Position numbers and translations under genes: made by a program. The notes below the pieces were generated by a model that ran no database searches, was not told the DNA's origin, and worked only from the letters and a program-made list of their open reading frames with translations. A DNA stretch of 64,000 nt from Winogradskyella schleiferi (lineage in GTDB: Bacteria; Bacteroidota; Bacteroidia; Flavobacteriales; Flavobacteriaceae), in the NCBI RefSeq assembly GCF_013394655.1, contig NZ_CP053351.1:868001-932000 (forward strand). Reading direction: 5' to 3'. Below, piece after piece: positions 44,413 to 54,178 of the stretch (the first letter of the stretch is position 1; each line of letters opens with the position of its first letter).

Positions 44413-46599
44413 ATGTCAACACTTAGATTTCATGCTGTAAAAGCATCTTTAAAACGAAAACCAAAAGATATTAAGGAAGAGAAACGACGTTCCGAAATTT
44501 TTGGGCAGAATGTGTTCAACGAAGCCGCAATGCGTCAGTATTTAACCAAAACAGCCTTAAGTAGTATAATGGAAGCTATTGAAAAAGGGACGAAGATAAA
44601 TCGCTTAGTTGCCGACCATATTTCAACAGGAATGAAAGAATGGGCAATTGCCAAAGGAGCAACACATTATACCCATTGGTTTCAGCCCTTAACTGGTGCG
44701 ACTGCAGAAAAGCACGATGCCTTTTTTGAAACGATAGGAGACGGACTTGCTATTGAAAAGTTTGGTGGAAACCAGTTAGTTCAGCAAGAGCCCGATGCAT
44801 CCAGTTTTCCAAATGGTGGAATTAGAAATACCTTTGAAGCTCGTGGATACACGGCTTGGGACCCAACGTCTCCTGCCTTTATATATGGTACAACATTATG
44901 TATTCCTACAGTGTTTGTTTCTTACACAGGTGAAGCCTTAGATAATAAGACTCCACTTTTACGAGCACTTCAAGTGGTGGATAATGCAGCTGTTGCGGTT
45001 TGTAAGTATTTCGATAAAAATGTAAAGAAAGTAAATGCATCTTTGGGATGGGAACAAGAGTATTTTTTAATCGATAGTGATTTAGCATCATCTCGACCAG
45101 ATATTGTATTGACAGGTCGAACATTATTAGGACATTCGCCAGCTAAAGGACAGCAACTCGATGACCATTACTTTGGTACCATTCCAAATAGAGCAATGGC
45201 TTATATGCGTGATTTGGAAAACGAATGTATGTTATTAGGTATTCCTGTAAAAACAAGACATAACGAGGTCGCTCCTAATCAATTTGAGCTGGCGCCTATT
45301 TTTGAAGAGGCTAATTTGGCCGTAGATCATAACTCCTTGCTGATGGATGTGATGCAAAAAATAGCTAAACGTCATAATTTTACGGTATTACTTCACGAAA
45401 AGCCATTTGCTGGTGTTAACGGTTCTGGTAAACATAATAATTGGAGTTTGAGTACTGATACAGGTATTAACTTGTTATCGCCTGGAAAAACGCCAATGAG
45501 TAATCTTCAGTTTCTAACTTTCTTTATTAATACTATAAAAGCGGTTCAAAATAATGAAGAACTATTGAGGGCGGCCATAGCATCCGCAAGTAACGACCAT
45601 CGTTTGGGTGCTAATGAAGCGCCTCCAGCCATAATTTCGGTTTTTATAGGCCAGCAATTGACTAATGTTTTAGATGAATTGGAAACAGTTACAAAAGGAA
45701 AATTGTCACCAAAAGAAAAAACAGATTTAAAACTGAATGTGGTTGGGAAGATTCCTGAAGTCATTCTAGATAATACGGACAGAAATAGAACGTCGCCATT
45801 TGCCTTTACAGGAAATAAATTTGAATTCAGAGCGGTTGGTTCCACAGCAAATTGCGCCAATCCTATGACGGTTCTGAATACCATAGTTGCGAAACAATTA
45901 ATGGATTTTAAAGTTGAAGTTGATGCTTTGATCGACAAAAAGGGAATGAAAAAGGATGATGCTATCTTTAATGTCTTAAGAGAGTATATTAAAACGTCTA
46001 AAGCAATTCTTTTTGAAGGTAATGGTTATAGCGAAGCTTGGGAAAAGGAAGCTAAAAAACGTGGCCTAAGTAATAATAAAACCACTCCCGAAGCACTTAA
46101 GGTTAAGATTGCTAAATCTACAATAGAGCTATTTGAAAACTTAGGCGTTATGAATAAGGTGGAATCCGAAGCGCGATATGAAATAGAAATGGAAGAATAT
46201 ATCCTTCATATTCAAATTGAAAGTCGCGTATTAGGAGATATCGCCCGTAATCATGTAGTTCCAACTGCTGTGCGCTATCAAAATATACTAATTGAAAATG
46301 TTACAGGCCTCAAAACTATTTATGGAGATAAGTTTAAGGACTTTGCCAAAGAACAGTTGTTTTTAATAGAGCAAATATCCTTACACATAGAAGCTATTAA
46401 TTCCTTGGTAACTAAAATGACGGATGAGCGTAAAGTTTTGAATAAGCAAACTGAAATAGGAACCAAAGCAAGTGGTTATTGTAATAAGGTAAAACCATTG
46501 TTCGAGGAGATTAGATATCATTGTGATAAACTAGAACTAATGATCGATGACGAACTCTGGCCATTAACCAAATATAGAGAGCTTCTGTTTACTAAGTAG
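44413..46599 (+). CDS. glnN: Glutamine synthetase, type III
   Basis: Large glutamine synthetase of 728 residues from the ATG at 44413, as usual for type III enzymes of Bacteroidota. I reject the earlier in-frame start at 44356 because a -7 box lies inside it and the family begins 'STLRFHAVKASL'. Key segments: 'FNEAAMRQYL', 'THYTHWFQPLTGATAEKHDAF', 'ASLGWEQEYFLID', 'HNEVAPNQFELAPIFEEAN', 'FAGVNGSGKHNNWS' and 'NRTSPFAFTGNKFEFRAVGS'. It is divergent from GSII, so the two genes may share control and answer nitrogen supply together. Confidence 0.96.
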   Translation: MSTLRFHAVKASLKRKPKDIKEEKRRSEIFGQNVFNEAAMRQYLTKTALSSIMEAIEKGTKINRLVADHISTGMKEWAIAKGATHYTHWFQPLTGATAEKHDAFFETIGDGLAIEKFGGNQLVQQEPDASSFPNGGIRNTFEARGYTAWDPTSPAFIYGTTLCIPTVFVSYTGEALDNKTPLLRALQVVDNAAVAVCKYFDKNVKKVNASLGWEQEYFLIDSDLASSRPDIVLTGRTLLGHSPAKGQQLDDHYFGTIPNRAMAYMRDLENECMLLGIPVKTRHNEVAPNQFELAPIFEEANLAVDHNSLLMDVMQKIAKRHNFTVLLHEKPFAGVNGSGKHNNWSLSTDTGINLLSPGKTPMSNLQFLTFFINTIKAVQNNEELLRAAIASASNDHRLGANEAPPAIISVFIGQQLTNVLDELETVTKGKLSPKEKTDLKLNVVGKIPEVILDNTDRNRTSPFAFTGNKFEFRAVGSTANCANPMTVLNTIVAKQLMDFKVEVDALIDKKGMKKDDAIFNVLREYIKTSKAILFEGNGYSEAWEKEAKKRGLSNNKTTPEALKVKIAKSTIELFENLGVMNKVESEARYEIEMEEYILHIQIESRVLGDIARNHVVPTAVRYQNILIENVTGLKTIYGDKFKDFAKEQLFLIEQISLHIEAINSLVTKMTDERKVLNKQTEIGTKASGYCNKVKPLFEEIRYHCDKLELMIDDELWPLTKYRELLFTK

Positions 46600-46824
46600 T
46601 GATATGGCAGTAGTTTAAGTCTGTTGAATTACAGATTTTTGGGTTGAATGTACGTAGGTTCACGTACGTAATAAGGTTGGAAAATTGCAATTCGTGTCGT
46701 TTGTCGATAACATCAAACTAGTTATCGAAAAGGTGGTGCTTTGATGATAAATAATTGGTAATAGTCATTTTAATAATACGTTTGTTTCGTATTTTTGTAG
46801 GGCTATTAATCAATATTTGTAAAA

Positions 46825-46962
46825 ATGAAAAAGTTACTACTAAGTGTAGCTATACTTGTTGGTGCGACTCTTATTCTTTCACAAGATAAATCAGAAGATT
46901 TAAATAAAGTGACTAATGAAAAGGTTGTAAATGTACAAGCCAAGTTACAAGCAGAATCTTAA
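46825..46962 (+). CDS. Small secreted protein, 45 residues
   Basis: ATG frame with a signal peptide (MKKLLLSVAILVGATLILSQ) and a 25-residue charged mature part (DKSEDLNKVTNEKVVNVQAK...). A -7-like TATTTTTG is at 46790-46797, 27 bases upstream. A strong hairpin terminator follows at 47007. No family known; small, but promoter, signal peptide and terminator together support it. Confidence 0.6.
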   Translation: MKKLLLSVAILVGATLILSQDKSEDLNKVTNEKVVNVQAKLQAES

Positions 46963-47006
46963 AAATTAAGATGACTAATTAAGGTATTTTTTACCATTAA
47001 CATAAT

Positions 47007-47043
47007 AAGGATAAAATCGATAGGTCGGTTTTATCCTTTTTTT
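47007..47043 (+). terminator. Terminator of the small secreted-protein gene
   Basis: aaggataaaatcg / cggttttatcctt stem, small loop, T run. Confidence 0.8.
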
Positions 47044-47206
47044 GTTTTACATAAATGCGATTGATATTTATGAAATACTAAATATTTTTCTATATTGCCG
47101 CCCCTCATTATATGGAATGAATTTTAAAACAAATTATATAATTTATTTTAATGTTTATTTGATATTCAATCTACAATGCAATAAACTATCTTCTAATTAG
47201 AAGTAT

Positions 47207-47881
47207 ATGATTTTCAAATTCAATGCTATTGTCCTAAGTGTAGCAGTGACTATTTTTTGTTTTAATTCAGCTTTTTCTCAAGATAGCGATGAAAAAAGTG
47301 AAAAATCCATTGAACGTAGATATGCTTTTTTCAATTTAAGAGGTTCCAATGCTATTGATATAGCAGCAGGTTCTGCAATGATAGAAGGTGACTACCCAGA
47401 AACTGAGTTCGATGTGTATTTTAAAATTGGCTATAAACATCACATTACGAGTCATCTAAATATTAACTTTTCGTATCATAAATATAACGTGGTGGTCAAA
47501 GATATATATAACGAAGGTTTTATGTCTTTCGATTTAAATTTAGAATTTCTGTTCAGTCCCTACACAAAGTTTTCCCCATTTTTATATGCTGGAAGTGGTT
47601 ATAATGCCTCTAATTATTTTGAAAACACAGCAACAAAGGCCCAAGGAGGTGCAGGTTTTGAATTTATTTTCACAGAAGGTTTAGGTCTAAAACTTTTTGG
47701 GGAATATAATTATTTGTTTACCGATGAACTCGATGGACTAGTGGGTGGTGAATCTGATGATGTCTTATTTAGAGCAGGATTAGGTCTCCATTTTTACTTT
47801 GGAGGTAATAAGAAAAAGGAAGCATTACGCCGAAAAATGAAAACTGTTATTAATTCCAACCAAATCATTCCATATAAATAA
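47207..47881 (+). CDS. Outer-membrane beta-barrel protein
   Basis: A 224-residue product with signal peptide (about 1-25, ending AFSQ) and a succession of amphipathic strands ('FDVYFKIGYKHHITSHLNINFSYHKYNVVV', 'SFDLNLEFLFSPYTKFSPFLYAGSGY', 'GGAGFEFIFTEGLGLKLFGEYNYLF', 'LFRAGLGLHFYFGG') typical of a small OmpA-like or porin-type barrel of Bacteroidota. A short cytoplasmic-looking tail (KKKEALRRKMKT...) follows the last strand, which is odd for a barrel whose end should be the signal for BAM. No specific function. purM begins 43 bases later. Confidence 0.75.
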   Translation: MIFKFNAIVLSVAVTIFCFNSAFSQDSDEKSEKSIERRYAFFNLRGSNAIDIAAGSAMIEGDYPETEFDVYFKIGYKHHITSHLNINFSYHKYNVVVKDIYNEGFMSFDLNLEFLFSPYTKFSPFLYAGSGYNASNYFENTATKAQGGAGFEFIFTEGLGLKLFGEYNYLFTDELDGLVGGESDDVLFRAGLGLHFYFGGNKKKEALRRKMKTVINSNQIIPYK

Positions 47882-47924
47882 AAGCAATTCTTACTTTTGT
47901 AACAACTATTAATATTATTGTTCC

Positions 47925-49103
47925 ATGGGTAATTCGGTAAGTAAGAGATATACACAAAGAGGTGTTTCTGCATCAAAGGAAGACGTTCACAATGCCATTA
48001 AAAATATCGATAAGGGCTTGTTTCCTAAGGCGTTTTGCAAAATTGTACCCGATTACTTAACCAATGACGATGATTTTTGTTTGATTATGCATGCTGATGG
48101 CGCAGGTACAAAATCGTCATTAGCATATATGTATTGGAAAGAAACTGGTGATATTTCAGTTTGGAAAGGTATTGCCCAAGATGCGCTAATAATGAATATT
48201 GACGACTTGCTTTGCGTTGGTGCAACGGATAATATTATGTTGTCGTCTACAATAGGAAGAAACAAGAATTTGATTCCTGGAGAGGTGATTTCTGCAATAA
48301 TCAATGGAACTGAAGAATTAATTGAAGATTTGAAATCCTTTGGCGTTACCATTCATTCCACAGGAGGAGAAACCGCAGATGTTGGTGACTTGGTAAGAAC
48401 TATAATTGTGGATTCTACAGTAACAGCTCGCCTGAGACGAAGCGATGTTATAGACAATGCAAATATTACCGAAGGCGATGTTATTGTCGGTTTAGAGTCA
48501 TTCGGACAAGCATCTTATGAAACCCAATACAATGGAGGAATGGGAAGTAATGGCTTAACTTCAGCAAGGCACGACGTGTTTTCTAAATATTTAGCCCATA
48601 AGTATCCAGAAAGTTATGATGCGGCTGTGCCAGAAGAATTAGTATATTCCGGTCAAACTAAATTAACAGATACCATTGAAAATTCACCAATTGATGCAGG
48701 TAAATTAGTCTTATCGCCAACAAGAACATATGCTCCAATCATAAAAGCAATTTTAAATAAATACAAGAGCGATTCTATTCACGGTATGGTGCACTGCAGT
48801 GGTGGCGCTCAAACCAAAATTCTACACTTTATTGACGAACTTCATATTATAAAGGATAATATGTTTACAGTTCCGCCGTTATTCAAACTGATTCAAGAAC
48901 AATCTAAAACAGATTGGAAAGAAATGTATCAAGTATTTAACTGTGGTCATCGTATGGAACTTTATGTAAAACCAGATGTTGCAAATGCCATTATCGAGAT
49001 TTCTAAGTCTTTTAATGTAGATGCTAAGGTTATGGGTAGAGTGGAACGAGCAAAACAAAAGAAACTGACCATAAAAAGTGATTACGGTACATTTCAGTAT
49101 TAA
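47925..49103 (+). CDS. purM: Phosphoribosylformylglycinamidine cyclo-ligase (AIR synthase)
   Basis: Fifth step of purine synthesis, closing the imidazole ring with ATP. The 392-residue length matches the longer Bacteroidota form. Evidence: 'RYTQRGVSASKEDVHNAI', 'IMHADGAGTKSSLAYM', 'WKGIAQDALIMNIDDLLCVGATDNIMLSSTIGRNK', 'HSTGGETADVGDLVRT', 'MGSNGLTSARHDVF' and 'IHGMVHCSGGAQTKILHF'. A TAnnTTTG-like box (47892-47899) is upstream. The DUF3078 gene starts 10 bases after it, so the two may be co-transcribed. Confidence 0.93.
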   Translation: MGNSVSKRYTQRGVSASKEDVHNAIKNIDKGLFPKAFCKIVPDYLTNDDDFCLIMHADGAGTKSSLAYMYWKETGDISVWKGIAQDALIMNIDDLLCVGATDNIMLSSTIGRNKNLIPGEVISAIINGTEELIEDLKSFGVTIHSTGGETADVGDLVRTIIVDSTVTARLRRSDVIDNANITEGDVIVGLESFGQASYETQYNGGMGSNGLTSARHDVFSKYLAHKYPESYDAAVPEELVYSGQTKLTDTIENSPIDAGKLVLSPTRTYAPIIKAILNKYKSDSIHGMVHCSGGAQTKILHFIDELHIIKDNMFTVPPLFKLIQEQSKTDWKEMYQVFNCGHRMELYVKPDVANAIIEISKSFNVDAKVMGRVERAKQKKLTIKSDYGTFQY

Positions 49104-49113
49104 TTTTTATAGC

Positions 49114-50118
49114 ATGAAAAACTATTTGTGGCTTATTTTTAGTGTCATTTTGTTCTCGTCAACTGACATAGCAGCACAACCAGATTCTTTGTATTTTTTG
49201 AAAAAAAAGGAAGCTCCTATTGAATTGGGATGGCGTACAAAAAAAGAAGTGGGTTTAACCCTTAATCAAGTGTCGTTCACCAATTGGAACGCTGGTGGAA
49301 CCAATTCCATTACTGGAATCGTGACTGGTAAAGCAACCGCAAAATACAAAAAGGAAAAATACTTTTGGAATTCCAATTTCAATGTGCGATATGGTTTAAA
49401 TAAGCAAGCAGATCGAGACATTAGAAAGACCGAAGATGTTATTGAAGTAATTTCTAATGTTGGATTAGAGAAAAACCCAATGAGTAATTGGTTCTATTCG
49501 GCAAAATTTAGTTTTAATTCTCAATTGGCTAACGGCTATAATTATCCCAACAGAGATGAGCCCATATCAAAATTTCTAGCGCCTGGTTATATGTTTTTTG
49601 GTTTGGGTATGGAATATGGGCGACATATTGAACGTTTATCGTTTTACGCTTCACCATTCACGTTAAAAACTACATTCGTTTTAGATGATGATTTGGCAAA
49701 TAGGGGAGCGTTTGGTGTCGATCCTGCAATTTATGATTTAGAAGGAAACATTTTGAGGGACGGAAGTAAAGTAAGACAAGAATTGGGCATTTTATTGACT
49801 AACCAATACGAAGAAGAAATGTTCGAGAATATAAAAGTGACGAGTCTTCTGCGCTTGTACACGGATTATATCAATAGTTTCGGAAATATTGATGTAGAAT
49901 GGGAATTGAACTTGGACATGAAAGTCAATAAATATGTAAAAGCCACTTTAGGCTCACATTTAAGATATGATGACGATATAAAAGCTGAAGTTGAAATCAA
50001 CGACATGACCAACGAGGAAATCGTTATTGAAGGTCCAAAATTACAGTGGAAGCAAATTTTAGGTGTCGGAGTCGTTGTGGATTTGGATAATATTATAAAA
50101 TCCAATGAATCTTCTTAA
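49114..50118 (+). CDS. DUF3078 outer-membrane protein
   Basis: I use the ATG at 49114, which begins a good signal peptide (MKNYLWLIFSVILFSSTDIAAQ); the longer frame starts within purM. The 334-residue protein carries the DUF3078 pattern: 'GWRTKKEVGLTLNQVSFTNWNAGGTNSITGIVTGKATAKYKKEKYFWNSNFNV' and later alternating strands ('KNPMSNWFYSAKFSFNSQL', 'ILGVGVVVDL' at the end). It is predicted to be an outer-membrane barrel of unknown role found throughout Flavobacteriaceae. Confidence 0.88.
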   Translation: MKNYLWLIFSVILFSSTDIAAQPDSLYFLKKKEAPIELGWRTKKEVGLTLNQVSFTNWNAGGTNSITGIVTGKATAKYKKEKYFWNSNFNVRYGLNKQADRDIRKTEDVIEVISNVGLEKNPMSNWFYSAKFSFNSQLANGYNYPNRDEPISKFLAPGYMFFGLGMEYGRHIERLSFYASPFTLKTTFVLDDDLANRGAFGVDPAIYDLEGNILRDGSKVRQELGILLTNQYEEEMFENIKVTSLLRLYTDYINSFGNIDVEWELNLDMKVNKYVKATLGSHLRYDDDIKAEVEINDMTNEEIVIEGPKLQWKQILGVGVVVDLDNIIKSNESS

Positions 50119-50173
50119 TTCATCTTTATAATCTGAAATTTGCATAGAGATTTATTAAATCTTCATAAGTCAG

Positions 50174-50461
50174 TTATGTAAATTCCCTAAAAACAGTCAA
50201 ATAAATAACGGTTAAAATACAATCTATAAGAAACATAATCGAAAATAGCTTAAAAGGCGATATGCCTAAATTCTTGTAAAACGTTAATTTGCGTTTATTC
50301 GGAGTTTCGCTCATATAATACCATGCAAAAACCGTAAGAAATAATTTGGTCGCTATGGCTGGTGCTATTTGCGCATTAAAAAAAGCGACTACAGCAGTAA
50401 CCAGAAATGACCAAATCACAAATGGTTTATAAAAGGATAGTATAGCTAGGAGACGATACAT
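50174..50461 (-). CDS. Small membrane protein, three helices
   Basis: A 95-residue, strongly hydrophobic product with helices at about 14-30, 35-52 and 70-90, the first containing 'WSFLVTAVVAFFNA' and the last 'LFSIMFLIDCILTVIYLTVF'. No domain recognised. The gene is convergent with the DUF3078 gene (56 bases between ends) and isolated. Confidence 0.55.
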   Translation of the reverse strand: MYRLLAILSFYKPFVIWSFLVTAVVAFFNAQIAPAIATKLFLTVFAWYYMSETPNKRKLTFYKNLGISPFKLFSIMFLIDCILTVIYLTVFREFT

Positions 50462-50779
50462 AGTTAATGAATAACGTTATTTGGTGTCATTTATTTTTAC
50501 ATTAAAAATTTGATTTCCTTTAAATTTTATAAAAAGAACCTAGACCGCTGCGCTTATAGATTTTAGAGCCTAGACTAAAACTCGTTTCAAGTTGTTAATA
50601 CTGTAACATTTTAAATTTCCATTTCTTAATTTTAAAAAGTGTGATTGCTACCTTGTTCAACTAAAAGAACTAAAGTTTTTCATGAAGTAATCTTTCAGAG
50701 TCTTGTTTCTATTATCTAACAGCGAAGCGGTCTTTAATCTAAAAAAATTGTATTTTTGAAATCCAATTTTTGAAGAGCC
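50462..50779. other. 318-bp region with an inverted repeat pair and the prfA promoter
   Basis: agaccgctgcgct (50542-50554) and agcgaagcggtct (50721-50733) are inverted copies with one mismatch, 166 bases apart. TATTTTTG (50751-50758) serves as the probable prfA -7 box, 21 bases before its ATG. No gene is seen. Confidence 0.5.
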
Positions 50780-51859
50780 ATGTTAGAGAAAATACAAATT
50801 ATAAAACAACGTTTTGATGAGGTAAATGACCTTATCATTCAACCCGATATTATATCCGATCAGCAACGCTACACCAAGCTGATGAAAGAATACAAGGATC
50901 TTAAACTTATTGTAGATAAAGGCGAAATTTATAAGGAAGCTTTAGATAATATTTCTGAAGCTGAAGAAATTATTGCGGATGGTTCTGATGCTGAAATGTT
51001 AGATATGGCAAAATTGCAACTTGATGAAGCAAAAGAGACCATAGACAAGCTAGAAGAAGAGATTCGTTTTATGCTGATTCCAAAGGATCCAGATGACGCT
51101 AAAAACGTGGTCGTGGAAGTACGTGCTGGAACAGGAGGTGACGAAGCCAGTATTTTTGCAGGCGATTTATACCGTATGTATTCCAAATATTGCAGTGATA
51201 AAGGGTGGAAGGTCGATGTGGTGAGCCAGAGTGACGGAACATCTGGAGGTTTTAAGGAGATAATATTTGAAGTTTCAGGAGAAGATGTTTATGGCACCTT
51301 AAAGTTTGAAGCTGGTGTACATCGTGTACAACGTGTACCACAAACCGAAACTCAAGGTCGTGTGCATACAAGTGCAGCAACAGTTATGGTTTTGCCAGAA
51401 GCAGAAGAATTTGATTATGAATTAGATATGACCGAAGTGCGTATAGAACGCACCACGTCAACTGGTCCTGGAGGGCAGTCGGTTAACACAACCTATTCAG
51501 CAATTAAGTTACATCATGAACCTACGGGAATGATTGTGAGTTGTCAAGATCAGAAATCATCGCACAAAAACTTAGAGAAAGCCTTAAAGGTGTTACGCTC
51601 GCGTTTATACGATTTAGAATTAGCAAAACAACAAGCTGCTGATTCTGAAAAACGAAAAAGCATGGTAAGCTCTGGCGACAGAAGTGCTAAAATTAGAACT
51701 TACAATTATCCGCAGGGACGAGTGACCGATCATAGAGTGCCAGGTTTAACACTTTATGATTTATCAAATATCATTGATGGTGATATTCAAAAAATTATTG
51801 ACGAATTAATGTTGGCTGAAAACACCGAGTTGTTGAAGGCTAGTGATGATTTGATTTAG
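50780..51859 (+). CDS. prfA: Peptide chain release factor 1
   Basis: Recognises UAA/UAG and hydrolyses peptidyl-tRNA. A 359-residue class I factor with GGQ at 231-233 ('[14 protein letters not shown]'). The tripeptide in the stop-codon-reading loop is PQT (187-189, in '[15 protein letters not shown]') instead of the PAT or PVT of textbook RF1; I believe PQT is common in this lineage but have not checked. '[12 protein letters not shown]' near the end is also typical of RF1. Monocistronic. A -7 box at 50751-50758 lies just upstream. Confidence 0.96.
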   Translation: MLEKIQIIKQRFDEVNDLIIQPDIISDQQRYTKLMKEYKDLKLIVDKGEIYKEALDNISEAEEIIADGSDAEMLDMAKLQLDEAKETIDKLEEEIRFMLIPKDPDDAKNVVVEVRAGTGGDEASIFAGDLYRMYSKYCSDKGWKVDVVSQSDGTSGGFKEIIFEVSGEDVYGTLKFEAGVHRVQRVPQTETQGRVHTSAATVMVLPEAEEFDYELDMTEVRIERTTSTGPGGQSVNTTYSAIKLHHEPTGMIVSCQDQKSSHKNLEKALKVLRSRLYDLELAKQQAADSEKRKSMVSSGDRSAKIRTYNYPQGRVTDHRVPGLTLYDLSNIIDGDIQKIIDELMLAENTELLKASDDLI

Positions 51860-51877
51860 TTCCTGCGAAGGCAGGAA
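51860..51877. repeat. Short palindrome downstream of prfA
   Basis: ttcctgc gaag gcaggaa: a perfect 7-base stem with a 4-base loop, directly overlapping the end of prfA's stop codon region. It is GC-rich in an AT-rich surround and could also act as part of a terminator, though no T run follows. Confidence 0.6.
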
Positions 51878-51960
51878 TCTTATGAATTATAAATGATTTT
51901 TTATGTTTTATTTTATTAAAGCTAACGATAACAGAAGTTGCCACCAATTTAAATAAGCCC

Positions 51961-52170
51961 GTGAAAAGTGAAAATCACAATAAAAATAATTGGACTTATA
52001 GCTTTACTAATATTTCTATATTTTGTGGAAGTGTTAATTTTCCTTTGATTTTTGGAGAAGGTGGACAGGCAAGTCAAACTTTAAATAACGGACTTAATAA
52101 ACTTGTAATGTATATTTTACCACTTTTTATAATTGGAGGAATTTCATATAGAATGTTTAAAAGAAAATAA
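51961..52170 (+). CDS. Possible small single-helix membrane protein
   Basis: A 69-residue frame starting at GTG, with 'ITFTNISIFCGSVNFPLIF'-like hydrophobic stretch and a clear C-terminal membrane helix (about 48-63, 'KLVMYILPLFIIGGISYRMF'). Asn/Ser-rich N-terminus. No family; start weak, but the C-terminal helix with a positively charged end (KRK) is protein-like. Confidence 0.35.
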   Translation: MKSENHNKNNWTYSFTNISIFCGSVNFPLIFGEGGQASQTLNNGLNKLVMYILPLFIIGGISYRMFKRK

Positions 52171-52311
52171 GAAAACGAAATAAAGAACGTGTGGTATAAC
52201 CCTTGATACTCCTTGTTTATAACAGGTTAAAGTAAAGGTGATTACAAACACAACTTCATGTTAATTGATTGTGAATCCTTAAATTAACAATCGTGAATTA
52301 GTGGCAAAAAA

Positions 52312-53133
52312 ATGACAACAACCCAACTAACAACACAAATCCAACAAAAGAAATCCTTCCTCTGCATAGGCTTAGACGTCGATTTAAATAAAATCCCACA
52401 ACATTTATTAAAAGAAGAAGATCCCATCTTCGCTTTTAATAAGGCCATTATAGATGCAACACATCATTTATGCGTTGCCTACAAACCAAACACCGCTTTT
52501 TACGAAGCTTACGGCATTAAAGGTTGGCGAGCTTTAGAAAAAACAATCGACTATCTCAACGAAAAACATCCTGAAATTTACACCATTGCTGACGCTAAAC
52601 GAGGCGATATTGGTAATACAAGTACCATGTATGCCAAAGCGTTTTTTGAGGATTTAGGTTTCGATAGTGTAACGGTTGCACCATATATGGGAAAGGATTC
52701 CGTAGAACCTTTTTTAGCTTTTAAAGATAAGCATACCATTCTTTTAGCCTTAACCTCCAATCAAGGCGCTTTTGATTTTCAGACAAAAACAGTAGATGGC
52801 GTAGAGTTATACAAACAAGTTTTGGAAACCTCTAAATCTTGGCAGAATTCAGAAAACTTAATGTACGTGGTTGGTGCGACCAAAGCGGAGTTTTTAGCTG
52901 ATATTCGTAAAATTATTCCTGATAGCTTTTTGTTGGTGCCTGGAGTTGGTGCCCAAGGCGGCAATCTTCAAGACGTGTGTAAATATGGTATGAATAGTTC
53001 GGTTGGTTTATTAATAAATTCATCACGTGGTATAATTTACGCTTCCCAAAATGAAGATTTTGCGCAAGCTGCTGCTGTAAAAGCTGAGGAATTGCAGGTG
53101 CAAATGGAAGCTGTTTTGAGTGAAAAGTCTTAA
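52312..53133 (+). CDS. pyrF: Orotidine 5'-phosphate decarboxylase
   Basis: Last step of UMP synthesis. The 273-residue size fits the longer type-2 subfamily. Motifs: '[11 protein letters not shown]' (15-25), catalytic Asp-x-Lys-x-x-Asp in '[11 protein letters not shown]' (94-104), '[16 protein letters not shown]', '[31 protein letters not shown]' and '[10 protein letters not shown]' for phosphate binding. The gene is followed by a hexanucleotide tandem repeat (53139-53210). Confidence 0.97.
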   Translation: MTTTQLTTQIQQKKSFLCIGLDVDLNKIPQHLLKEEDPIFAFNKAIIDATHHLCVAYKPNTAFYEAYGIKGWRALEKTIDYLNEKHPEIYTIADAKRGDIGNTSTMYAKAFFEDLGFDSVTVAPYMGKDSVEPFLAFKDKHTILLALTSNQGAFDFQTKTVDGVELYKQVLETSKSWQNSENLMYVVGATKAEFLADIRKIIPDSFLLVPGVGAQGGNLQDVCKYGMNSSVGLLINSSRGIIYASQNEDFAQAAAVKAEELQVQMEAVLSEKS

Positions 53134-53138
53134 TTAAC

Positions 53139-53210
53139 AGTCATAGTCATAGTCACAGTCACAGTCACAGTCACAGTTACAGTTACAGTCTCAGTCACAG
53201 TTTACAGTTT
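53139..53210. repeat. Degenerate hexanucleotide tandem repeat (agtcac)n
   Basis: Ten hexamers in register from 53139 to 53198 (agtcat x2, agtcac x4, agttac x2, agtctc, agtcac), then imperfect units to 53210. It lies 3-75 bases after the pyrF stop and 50 bases before the next gene. Confidence 0.85.
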
Positions 53211-53259
53211 CTCATATGAGTAAGCCTGAAAACTGATACTACGACTAAAAACTAAAAAG

Positions 53260-54060
53260 ATGAAGGATCAACTCAACAGAAAATTTCAACTAGAGAAAAC
53301 GCCAAAACGAATCATCTCACTAGTACCTTCCCAAACCGAATTGTTGGTCGATTTAGGTATAGAAGACTTAATCGTTGGTGTGACTAAATTCTGTGTGCAT
53401 CCAAAACATCTGCGACTATCAAAAAAGGTGGTTGGCGGTACAAAGCAAGTTAATCTTCAGAAAATAATGGATTTAAATCCTGATATCATTCTTTGTAATA
53501 AAGAAGAGAATACAAAAGAAATGATTGCAGAACTTGAAACTATTGTGCCAATTCATATTAGTGATATTTACGATTTGGAAGATTGTTTTGAGTTGATAAA
53601 AATGTATGGCAATATATTTCATAAAGAAAAACGTGCTTCAGAGTTAATTTCAAATATTCGAAATGCACGTGAGGCATTTCAACTCCAAATTAAAGCGAAA
53701 GAGGAATTAAAAGTTGCTTATTTCATTTGGAAAAATCCTTGGATGGTGGCAGCGTCAATTAATTTTATCGATGCTATGATCTCGGAAGCCGGATTCACAA
53801 ATGCGTTTAAAGTAGAAGAGCGTTATCCGGAAATCGACTTAAACAATTCAAAATTAAAAGAGGCAGATCTTATTTTCTTGTCCAGCGAACCGTTTCCCTT
53901 TAAGTCGGAACATATTTTAGAATTGAAATCAAAATTTCCTGAAAAGACAGTTAAAATTGTGGATGGCGAATTATTTTCTTGGTATGGCAGCCGTTTATTG
54001 AAGTCCTATCCGTATTTTAAAACGCTACATGATGAAACGCAAAAAGTCGATACTATCTAA
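53260..54060 (+). CDS. Helical-backbone metal-binding protein (BtuF-like), no signal peptide
   Basis: A 266-residue protein with the two-lobed substrate-binding fold of the BtuF/FhuD/ZnuA-like helical-backbone family: 'KRIISLVPSQTELLVDLG', 'GVTKFCVHP', 'TKQVNLQKIMDLNPDIILCNKEEN' and 'YFIWKNPWMVAASINFIDAMISEAGFTNAF'. No signal peptide or lipobox is seen, so it may act in the cytoplasm or need a different start. No permease or ATPase is next to it, so it is an orphan relative to the usual ABC cluster. Substrate unknown (B12, haem or siderophore are possible). Confidence 0.8.
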   Translation: MKDQLNRKFQLEKTPKRIISLVPSQTELLVDLGIEDLIVGVTKFCVHPKHLRLSKKVVGGTKQVNLQKIMDLNPDIILCNKEENTKEMIAELETIVPIHISDIYDLEDCFELIKMYGNIFHKEKRASELISNIRNAREAFQLQIKAKEELKVAYFIWKNPWMVAASINFIDAMISEAGFTNAFKVEERYPEIDLNNSKLKEADLIFLSSEPFPFKSEHILELKSKFPEKTVKIVDGELFSWYGSRLLKSYPYFKTLHDETQKVDTI

Positions 54061-54178
54061 AATACCGACTTCAACTAACTAATTCGAGATTTAACTAACT
54101 CAATCTTTTGCATTACAAAGATGCTTATATTCTGTGAGTTGAATGTTATGTTACTATTAGGAAAGTATTAAATATCGA

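Noticed and set aside
53139..53210. CRISPR-like array
   Set aside because: The repeats are 6 bases long and contiguous with no spacers, so this is a microsatellite.
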